Below are positions 30,047-38,000 of a DNA stretch of 48,295 nt, piece by piece (the first letter of the stretch is position 1; every line of letters begins with the position of its first letter). Made by a program: the position numbers and the translations under genes. Source of the stretch: Actinomycetes bacterium (lineage in GTDB: Bacteria; Actinomycetota; Thermoleophilia; BMS3ABIN01); assembly GCA_024275795.1 (NCBI GenBank), contig JAJRYJ010000118.1:1-48295 (forward strand). Reading direction: 5' to 3'. A model generated the notes under the pieces. The model saw nothing but the letters and a program-made list of their open reading frames with translations. It searched no databases and was not told the DNA's origin.

Positions 30047-30075
30047 AGTCTAACAATCCCCCGGGCCGCCGTCAA
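30047..30075 (-). promoter_or_regulatory. Sigma-70-type promoter of the SAM-riboswitch transcript
   Basis: TTGACG and TAGACT are 17 bases apart on the minus strand; transcription would start near 30040, about 23 bases before the aptamer. The -35 lies in the loop of a GC-rich inverted repeat that follows the stop of the upstream surface-protein gene. Confidence 0.75.
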
Positions 30076-30096
30076 GAAACGGGGTGGGCGGCGCCG

Positions 30097-32565
30097 CTAG
30101 CCGGCCGGCGGGCGCCCGACGACCTCGTTGAAGCTGTCCTTGTAGATGACGCGCTGGCTGACGATCAGCTTCTGTCCATAGTTGCAGTTCTCGCAGACGA
30201 CGTTCACGGGACCGCCCATCATGCCGGGGAACCAGGGCGTCTGGTTGTTGTAAGCTCCGACCACCAGCGGGTTGGGGCCGGTGGCGTTCTGGCCGCCGAT
30301 GGATATATAGACGTGTGCGGCGGCATTGGAGTCGTTGCCCACGAGCACCCAGTCGCCGTTCATTCCCGCTGACTGCATGTCGTACCAGGTGAAAACGGCG
30401 CTGTCTCCCATGAGGGCGGGGCTGGTGCCCTGCACCTCCTCGAAGGAGTTCCTGAAAAGCACACGCTGGCTGGCGTATATCTTCATCTCGTCATTGCAAT
30501 TATTGCAGACCACCCGCACAGGGCCGTCCATTGTTCCTGGGAACTGGGGCGTGATGGCGCTGCCCGGTGGTATGTAGAAATGTTCATTGGCGGGAGCTCC
30601 CGGCAACGGGTTCAGCCTGCGCTTGCCGGCTATCTCAATGTAGACGTCGGCGCCATCGGCGCCCGTGTTGCCCACAAGCACCCAGTTGCCTTTCATGTCG
30701 TTCTGGGGCAGGGAGTCATACCAGGTGAAGTAGTACTCGTTATCCAGTTGCTTCTCCGGTATGCCCATGACTTCCGTAAACGCATCGCCGTAGATGACCC
30801 TCTGGCTGACGATAAGGTTGTGGCCGGCATCGCAGTTGGTACAGGTGACATGTACTGGCCCGCCGATGGTATCGGGGTATGACGGCGTAATGACGCCACC
30901 GGGCTCTATCCTGTAAGAGTATTGGTCCGCCGACCCGTCCTGCTGCCAGCCGGGGTTGAGCATCGGCTGGCCGCCGATGCTGATATAGACCTCAGCGGCT
31001 GCGCTGTCGCTGACATTGCCCACCAGTATCCAGTTGCCTTTCATGTTGTTCGCCGGCAGGGAGTCGTACCAGGTGAAGTAATAGTCGTTGTCCAGGTCCG
31101 TCTCACGCACCGCCATTACTTCGTTGAAGGAGTCGCCGTAGAGCACGCGCTGGCTCACCAGCAGTTCCCTGGCGTCCAGGGAAACCACGCGCACGGGCCC
31201 GCCGATTGTGCCGGGGAACTGGGGAGTAATTCTGCCGTTGCCCGGGACGATGAAGGTATACTGGTCTCCCGCGGCTCCGCCGTACTGGTCGCCTCCGGCG
31301 CCGCCATAGGCATCTGAGGCGGCGTTGTCCGCCGCGCCGGGCTTGTAATCAGGGTTGACCATGGGTTGCCCGCCGATATAGATGGCCACGGCGGCGTCCT
31401 TGTCCTCCTGATTGCTGATGAGTATCCAGTTGCCTCGCATGTTGTTCTGAGGCAGGGAATCGTACCAGGGGGCATAGTAGGAGATGGTCTCCGCGTGGGT
31501 GAAGGTCCACTCGAATGTCGTGGATTTGCCGGTCGTATCGGCGACGCCGACCCAGACCGTGTGGTCACCCAGGTCCAGGTCAGACGCCTGGTAACTGATG
31601 CCGTATGAGGCTATGGCAGCATCGGCGGTGACGTCAACGCCGTCAAGCTTGATCTGCGCCGAGTACTGGTCGATGCCGGCGCCTGCGTCTGACCAGTTCA
31701 CCTGGATCAGGGGGCTGGCGGCGACGACACGGGAATCCTCGGCGGGACTGACCGCATCTATGGCCGGAGCTTGCGTATCGACGGTGAAGCCGCAACTCTC
31801 CGTATACTGGTTGCCGGCGGCGTCACTGACAGACAGTTCAGTAGTATGCCAACCGTCTCCCAGGCCCGTCGCGGTATACTGGGCTGTGGAGGCGTCCACC
31901 GTGGCAGGCACCTGGTTCCCATCTACATACATGGCGACGCTGGCGGTGTCGATGCCGGTGACGGCGTCGCTGTAGGAATAGGAGATGTCGACGCCGGCGC
32001 TTTCGAATAATTGGCCGCATGCCGATGGAGCGGTGACGACCGGAGGCTCGTGGTCCATGACGAAGGACCATTCATAAACGGTCAGGGCCGCATCCGGGGG
32101 GGCGTCCGACAGGTCCGTCACCTCGACCCTGATGGTATGCGTGCCATCCGACATCGGCAGCTTCTCTGCCGCCAGCGTCTTGCACCCGGTACCCCACTCG
32201 GTGACCGTCGTATGGTCCCAAATGAGGCCGTCGCTCAGCCACTGGACGCCCACCGAATAACATTTCGTCACCTGATAGTCGTCAAACCACATCTCCACCT
32301 GGGTGGGATGGATGCCCTCGGGGTCGGAATAATGGATACTGATGGGGGCCAGCGGGTCATTGGTGCCCACAGCGGGGCTGGGATTGCTGAACTGGGTCGG
32401 CGTGTTGCCGGTGACTGCGGGAATCGCACTGTCAGCGATACCGCCGTCACCTTCGTCCAGAGTGCCGGCGGCGTATATGACAGCAGGCGCTATCATCAGT
32501 GCAGCCACCAGCATGACTGCAAACATCATTATGGATAATCGCCTGGAGCGTAGTCTGGTTCTCAT
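30097..32565 (-). CDS. Secreted Ig-like protein with four C-terminal WYD/SQRV repeats
   Basis: About 822 residues. The N-terminus is a classic signal peptide (RTRLRSRR, hydrophobic core, then VIYAAG). Three Ig-like segments follow (for example DGTHTIRVEVTDLSD, DGWHTTELSVSDAAGN, LGDHTVWVGVADTTGK). The rest is four tandem copies of a ~100-residue repeat: start FTWYDSLPxNxMKGNW, middle YISIGGQPM, a TIGGPV(R/H)V strand, end SQRV(L/I)YGDSFNEVM; the last copy ends at the stop (SFNEVVGRPPAG). An in-frame GTG at 32622 would add 19 Arg-rich residues; neither start has a good ribosome-binding site. No sorting signal is seen. The repeat is shared with the next two genes. A cell-surface or adhesion role is inferred from architecture only. 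Confidence 0.82.
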   Translation of the reverse strand: MRTRLRSRRLSIMMFAVMLVAALMIAPAVIYAAGTLDEGDGGIADSAIPAVTGNTPTQFSNPSPAVGTNDPLAPISIHYSDPEGIHPTQVEMWFDDYQVTKCYSVGVQWLSDGLIWDHTTVTEWGTGCKTLAAEKLPMSDGTHTIRVEVTDLSDAPPDAALTVYEWSFVMDHEPPVVTAPSACGQLFESAGVDISYSYSDAVTGIDTASVAMYVDGNQVPATVDASTAQYTATGLGDGWHTTELSVSDAAGNQYTESCGFTVDTQAPAIDAVSPAEDSRVVAASPLIQVNWSDAGAGIDQYSAQIKLDGVDVTADAAIASYGISYQASDLDLGDHTVWVGVADTTGKSTTFEWTFTHAETISYYAPWYDSLPQNNMRGNWILISNQEDKDAAVAIYIGGQPMVNPDYKPGAADNAASDAYGGAGGDQYGGAAGDQYTFIVPGNGRITPQFPGTIGGPVRVVSLDARELLVSQRVLYGDSFNEVMAVRETDLDNDYYFTWYDSLPANNMKGNWILVGNVSDSAAAEVYISIGGQPMLNPGWQQDGSADQYSYRIEPGGVITPSYPDTIGGPVHVTCTNCDAGHNLIVSQRVIYGDAFTEVMGIPEKQLDNEYYFTWYDSLPQNDMKGNWVLVGNTGADGADVYIEIAGKRRLNPLPGAPANEHFYIPPGSAITPQFPGTMDGPVRVVCNNCNDEMKIYASQRVLFRNSFEEVQGTSPALMGDSAVFTWYDMQSAGMNGDWVLVGNDSNAAAHVYISIGGQNATGPNPLVVGAYNNQTPWFPGMMGGPVNVVCENCNYGQKLIVSQRVIYKDSFNEVVGRPPAG
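30100..31480 (-). repeat. Four-copy WYD/SQRV repeat array, surface protein 1
   Basis: Protein-level tandem repeat, roughly 95-125 residues per copy. Invariant positions are WYD at the start, GNW or GDW about 8 residues later, an IGG segment, FPGxxGGPV before the Cys- or Ser-rich strand, and SQRV with SF.E at the end. A CxxC pair (CTNCD, CNNCN, CENCN) is present in copies 2-4. Confidence 0.8.
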
Positions 32566-32698
32566 GCTTTCTTTGGTTCTCACCCGTCTAGCGCCGAAGT
32601 TGCGTCTACCACGCCGCTTCACGCTCTGAAAGGGAGGTCTTGCGAGGAAGACTTACCTGCGGATACCGCATCCGCCGTGCCCCGATTTGCTGGAATTA

Positions 32699-32727
32699 AT
32701 GATACTACCGGGGGGTACCCTGGTCAA
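32699..32727 (-). promoter_or_regulatory. Promoter of surface protein 1
   Basis: TTGACC and TATCAT with 17-base spacing on the minus strand, overlapping the stop codon of the upstream gene. The leader of about 125 bases contains two hairpins, GCGGAT/ATCCGC and GTCTT/AAGAC, the second followed by CTCCC that could base-pair with a ribosome-binding site. Confidence 0.7.
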
Positions 32728-34859
32728 GGTTTATTCGGGGTCAGTAATGTAACTGACTGGTCCCCGGGACCGGGAACGACAGGCCTCTGGCTGCCGGTCA
32801 TACCAGCCCGAAAGGCGGTGTTCAGAGTGTCCGGGGCCGCAGTCGTTTCATAGGTCAGGTCATCGAAGCTCTTGCCGACAATCTCACTGAAATAGCCGTT
32901 CCAGAGCACGCGCTGCGAGGCGAATACGGGCGCTGGCGTGGTCTTCTGCTGGACACCTTCAACCGTCTCTGATAGCCACGCCTTGACCTCGACGGGTCCA
33001 CCTATGACATCGGGGATGGTAGGAGTCCAGTTGAGGCCAGGGTCTATCACTCCCTGCCGGTACAAGTCCCCGGCCACCTTGACCTCGACATAGATGGGGA
33101 CATCAACGATGTTGGACATGAGCACCCAGTTCGAGGTGCCGGGGTTCACCATGTCGTACCAGGTCCAGTGAGAGTTGGCGTTGATATCTTCAAAGGTCGT
33201 TCCGGCGATCTCGCCGAACGAGGGGCCCCAGATGACCCTTTGGGTCGCAATGAGGTCGGCAGATGTATTGAAGTTCTCGTCAAAGCCGCCAACCACATAG
33301 ACAGGTCCTCCCATTCCCGGTTCCTGTATCACGGCCGTGGAGTGCTTTGGAATAATTCCAACTGCGGCAAGAACCGGGTTGATTTCATTACCCACAAAAG
33401 CACCGAAATAGACATCAGCATTATTAGGATTAGCTATGCATATCCAGTTGCTGCCGCCCACGTTGTCATACCATGTCCAGATATAGTCCGACGACAGCCT
33501 GCTTGCCGGTATGCCTGGAAGCTCGTTGAAGGATCCGTTGTAGAGGACACGCTGAGAGGCGATCACTTTTCGGGCGTCATTGGAATTGTACTGGCTACCC
33601 GTGTACTTCCAGGCTTGCACTTCCACGGGACCCGTGGTAAAGCCAGGGAAGTTAGGCGTCCAGCTCTCACCTGGAGCTAATCGCTGTGAATATTCGACGT
33701 GATCTGAATACGCGGTTCCGTCATAGTGCAGAGTAATCTTTGCCTGAATATCTTCGGTATTCTCTGGAGGATTGGACACCAGGATCCAGTTCGTCATCCC
33801 CGGTGTAGTGTTGTCATACATCGGCCACCAGTAGTGTGAATCGAGCTCATCGTAGGGTGTGGCCCAGACCTCTTCGAAGGAATTGCCGAACAGTGAACGT
33901 TCGCTGACCAGGGTTTTTTCCTTGCTCGAGGTGACCGTGATGGGACCGCCGATAATATTCTCGTAGAAGCCAGCGGAGCTGTTTCCGGGAGTGACACTCA
34001 CCGGGTCATTGCCCGAGAGCTTCTGATTGCCCAGGGCGACCTCGAAATCACTGGCTTCGCCGTTCCCGGGCTGTGCCATCAGCACCCAGGTCTTGCCATA
34101 GACGTTGTCGTACCAGGGGAAATAGAAGAATTCATTACGCCCCTGTATGCATTCCCTGCATCCCAGGAAGACGTCAGAACAATTATTAGTATCATTCTCA
34201 ACCAGGCTGGAGGCACTCGAATTGAAAGACACCAGCTGTCCGTCGGCTGAAATAGACGGATATAGGCTAGATCCGATAGTTTCATGGCCCATGGTATCGG
34301 TAGAGACCTTTACGACCTCTCCCGTCTGTGTATCCTTGATATAGACGTCAGAAAGGTAAAATATATCGTTCGAGGCCAGCCTCCTGTCGAATGAGTCAAA
34401 GGCGACGTAGCGTCCGTCGGCAGAGATTGACGGATGTTCACTGTAACCCGTCACTTCGCGACCGAAGTTATCAGTCGAGGCTCGTGTGACCACCCCCGTC
34501 AGGGTATCCTTGACGAAAATGTCATCGCTGTCATTTGTGTCACCAGGCACCAGGTCGGTGGCCTGCGACACGAAGGCGACGTAGCGTCCGTCAGCGGAGA
34601 TGGATTTTAAATTACTGCTACTGCTACCGTTTGCCTGAGCGCCGTTTTTGTCAGTCGACACTCTTTTGATGACCCCACTGTACCCATTAGACGACGATGT
34701 AGTGGTCGCATGCTGATCTGCAGCCCCTGGGGCAGGCGGTAATACCGATAGCGTTACGGCTGAAAAAATCAGGATGATGATTCTGAAAATGCTTCCGGGT
34801 TTGAGAGACCCATCTTCAGTACCTGTGAGGCCGCGCACATATTTCAGCAATACCCACAC
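32724..34859 (-). CDS. Secreted PD40/TolB-like protein with four WYD/SQRV repeats
   Basis: 711 residues. A signal anchor (IFRIIILIFSAVTLSVLPPAPGAA) is followed by three PD40-type beta-propeller units, each with S(I)SADGRYVAFxS...DIFVKDTxTG. The third breaks off at DVFLGCRECIQGRNEF and runs straight into the first WYD repeat, so the propeller is incomplete (six to eight blades would be needed). Four WYD/SQRV copies follow, here more divergent (PMYDNTTPGMTNW, TWYDNVGGSNW), then a short Pro/Gly tail. The gene looks more AT-rich than its neighbours. GTG 34859 is taken as the start; TTG 34850 and GTG 34838 are also possible. Function unknown; extracellular by signal sequence. Confidence 0.8.
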   Translation of the reverse strand: MWVLLKYVRGLTGTEDGSLKPGSIFRIIILIFSAVTLSVLPPAPGAADQHATTTSSSNGYSGVIKRVSTDKNGAQANGSSSSNLKSISADGRYVAFVSQATDLVPGDTNDSDDIFVKDTLTGVVTRASTDNFGREVTGYSEHPSISADGRYVAFDSFDRRLASNDIFYLSDVYIKDTQTGEVVKVSTDTMGHETIGSSLYPSISADGQLVSFNSSASSLVENDTNNCSDVFLGCRECIQGRNEFFYFPWYDNVYGKTWVLMAQPGNGEASDFEVALGNQKLSGNDPVSVTPGNSSAGFYENIIGGPITVTSSKEKTLVSERSLFGNSFEEVWATPYDELDSHYWWPMYDNTTPGMTNWILVSNPPENTEDIQAKITLHYDGTAYSDHVEYSQRLAPGESWTPNFPGFTTGPVEVQAWKYTGSQYNSNDARKVIASQRVLYNGSFNELPGIPASRLSSDYIWTWYDNVGGSNWICIANPNNADVYFGAFVGNEINPVLAAVGIIPKHSTAVIQEPGMGGPVYVVGGFDENFNTSADLIATQRVIWGPSFGEIAGTTFEDINANSHWTWYDMVNPGTSNWVLMSNIVDVPIYVEVKVAGDLYRQGVIDPGLNWTPTIPDVIGGPVEVKAWLSETVEGVQQKTTPAPVFASQRVLWNGYFSEIVGKSFDDLTYETTAAPDTLNTAFRAGMTGSQRPVVPGPGDQSVTLLTPNKP
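32865..34132 (-). repeat. Four-copy WYD/SQRV repeat array, surface protein 2
   Basis: Same repeat as in the flanking surface genes, ending SQRVLYNGSFNELPG, TQRVIWGPSFGEIAG and SQRVLWNGYFSEIVG. Copies are diverged at DNA level, so the array is old rather than a recent duplication. Confidence 0.75.
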
Positions 34860-34928
34860 CCACTTTTCTGCTTCCCTGCCGTGCCGCGTGTCCGTTACCA
34901 GATGAAAGATTCATTACAGTTTGTTTAT

Positions 34929-34956
34929 GGTATAACGGAAAGGGGGGACAGGTCAA
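34929..34956 (-). promoter_or_regulatory. Promoter of surface protein 2
   Basis: TTGACC, then 16 bases, then TATACC. The downstream part of the spacer and the -10 read CCGTTATACCAT; the promoter of surface protein 3 has CCGTTGTACCAT at the identical distance from its TTGACC. Confidence 0.7.
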
Positions 34957-34969
34957 CAGGAATATTTAG

Positions 34970-34992
34970 GGGCGGGCCCGGAGGGCCCGCCC
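34970..34992. terminator. Strong GC hairpin after surface protein 3 gene
   Basis: GGGCGGGCCC and GGGCCCGCCC form a 10-bp stem around 3 bases, between the surface protein 3 stop (35045) and the surface protein 2 promoter. A second hairpin (GTCATGTC...GACATGAC, about 35016-35044) directly follows the stop. Neither has a T-tract; termination or mRNA-end stabilisation is likely. Confidence 0.5.
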
Positions 34993-35044
34993 GTTGATTC
35001 GCATCATGTCAACCTGTCATGTCACCCTGTTTCCAGGGACATGA

Positions 35045-38000
35045 CTAATGTGTGGGCGGTGTGTACGGCCTGCCCACGATCTCGTTGAAGCTGTTTTTGT
35101 AGATAACTCGCTGGCTGATTATCAGCTTGTCGCCAGGGCTGCAGTCGGTGCACACGATCCTGGCAGGGCCGCCGATCTCACCCGGGAACAGGGGGGCCGT
35201 GGTATCGACCGCCGCCGCCCCGAAGTTGCCGGGTAAGGCCGAGTTGCCGATTGACATGGAGACATTGACGTCCTTGCTGCTGGTGTTGCCCGCAAGCAGC
35301 CAGTCTCCCGCCATGCCCAGGGACTGCAGGTCATACCAGTTGAAGTAGGCCCTGGTTCCCATGGTAACCGGATAGGTGCCCGGTATCTCCTCGAAGGAGT
35401 TCTTATAGACAACTCGCTGGGTCACCAGCAGCGGCTGGCTGCCGGATACCTTTACAGGACCATTGTTGGTTGCTTCATCAGCCTGCCAATCGATTGTAGT
35501 CGCCGGCTGCAGGCCCCCGGTAACGATGGCGCTGTCGCCCTCGATTTTAACCTGAAGCTGGGCGCCGGCGCTGATCGGCCCCAGCGTCGCCACTGAAGTG
35601 CCGCCGATACTGACGTCGACCGCGGTTTCGGCGTCACCCATGTTGGTAACCATGATCCAGTCGCCGTTCATGCCCCAGGCGCTGGTGTTGTCGTACCAGG
35701 CGAACCAGGCCTCGTTCTCCAGGGTGGAGTCGCCGATTCCCAGCATCTCGGTAAAGGAATCGCCATAGACGACCCGTTGACTTACGACCAGCGGGTTGCC
35801 GTTGTTGTCCCTCACCCGGACCGGCCCATTGGTCATGGTTGAATCCGCCTGCCACGCGAAGTTGGCTCCGGCGGTTATGGTCTCGGTATGTACCGGAGTC
35901 GTGTCGTCGCCGACGAAGAAGTCTACTTCGGCGTCACCGGACCCGACGTTGGTCACGTGGATCCAGTCGCCGTTCATGCCCCAGGCGTTGTTGTTGTCGT
36001 ACCAGTTGAAATGGTACTTGCTCTCCAGCTGTGATTCCTCGACGGCCCAGATCTCGTTGAACGAGTCCTTGAAGATGACGCGCTGGCTGACGCCCAGTGA
36101 CGCGCCGTTCGTGGAGATAACCCGCACAGGCCCATCGCTGACGGGAACCGGGGATTGCCATACGGCTTGCTCACCGGGAGCGATGGCGTTGCCGCCGGCG
36201 GCGTTGAAGCTTGCCGCCGGGTCGGGGTCTGAGCCTATGTAGATATCGACTTCGGCATCATCGGCGCCGCTTTCGTTAGTGATGATGATCCAGTCGCCGT
36301 TCATGCCCCAGGCGCTGTTGTTGTCGTAGAAGGGGAAGTAGTAGGTTATCCGGGCGACATTGAACGACCAGGATAACTGGTCAGCCGCATTACCGGCGAT
36401 ATCGCTTATGTCCATGGTCACCTGGTGAGCGCCGCCGCCCAATCCGCTTGTGGGGCAGCTGATGCCGCCGGTCAATTCGGCGATAATGCAGCCGTCCAGC
36501 GGCGTGCCGTCCAGCGTGACCACGGCCGACGCCGGGTCGATGTCCGAGGTATCGTCGGCCAGGATCGCCGTGATGACCGGAGCGCTGGTGAACACGTCAC
36601 CGGTCGGTGACGGGTTGCTGATGGTCGGCTTGCCCAGATCCACGTCGAACTCGCCAGCTTCCTGGAACGCTACACCGGCATTGTCGGCGCCGCTGATGGT
36701 GATGAAGTAATGGCCTTCCCCGCCCGGTACGGCAGGACACTCGAGATGGAAGCCACCGGCGATGCCGCTGGTGGTGCAGCCGGGAACAACTTCATTATTT
36801 CCGCCAGTGGCCAGTTCCACCTTGAGCGAAGACGTGTCGACGCCGGAACCGGTTTCAACCGGCAAGACAGCAGGCAGCCAGCCCAGGATGCTGAAGCCCC
36901 CGGCGCCCGGATCGGTGATGTCAGCCGAGATGTACAGCGTATCAGTATTGATCCAGCCCGAGGGCTGTATGTTGCTGACCGTGGGCGATATGGTATCGAC
37001 GCTGAATATGCGGTTATAGGTCATCGAGTTGCCCACGTTATCCTCGACATAGAAGTAAACAGTATGTTCTCCCTGGGCCAGGCTGCTGGCGCTGCAGGTA
37101 TAGGTGACGCTGCCGCCGCTTGCGGTAGTGCAGCCGGTAAGGGTCGCGCCGTCCAGCTCGATTGCCAGTGATGATGTGTCTATCCCGGAGCCCGGGATGT
37201 CCGCTACTACCGCCTGTATCGTCGGGCCGGTGGTAGTCACCCAGCTGCCTTCGGATGGGGTGAGGCTGGCCATGGTCGGGCTTGTCGTATCGACTGTGAA
37301 TGAATAGGTCTCCTCGCTGGTGTTGCCTGCTTTGTCTTCGACGTCGATTACTACTGTGTGCTTGCCATCCGCCAGGGTCGTGCCTGCCGGACAGCTGACG
37401 CCGTCCGGTCCCGCCACGCAGTTGAGAAGGTTGGCGTCGAGAGTCACCTGCGTGGTTGTCGGGTCGACGCCGGAGCCGCTGTCACTGAAATCGGCGCTGA
37501 TGGTGGGACTGGTATCGGTGGTGTAACTGCCGGATGCCGGCTGCGTGTTGCTGATGGCCGGCCCCGTGTAATCCGTGGTGAACGACCAGCTGGCATTCGA
37601 GCTGTTCGGGCCGACGGCGACCACAGCGTACACGTCATGGGTACCCTCGGGCAGAGCCGAGGGAGTGCATGTTGCCGAGCCGCTTGTCGCGGTGTCGAAG
37701 GAAGTGCCGCAGGGTGTGTTGTCAACCATTAATGACGCTCCGTCTACAGACGTTGATGCCGTGTAGTCGAAGCCGACCAGTGGCGTGCTGTCGGCAGTGA
37801 AGCCGGTCGGGTAGGTATCGGTGATGGTCGGCGCGTCCGTGTTGACGTCCAGAGTGCCGGTTCCTGTGCCGGCATTATCGTCGTTGTCCCTGATCGTCAT
37901 CGTCAGCGGGTACGAACCAGTGGTAAGGCCGGACAGCGGGCAGCTGAAGGTGCCGCTGGTCGAATCGGTGGCCGTCAACGTACAGTCGGCCGTGGATCCG

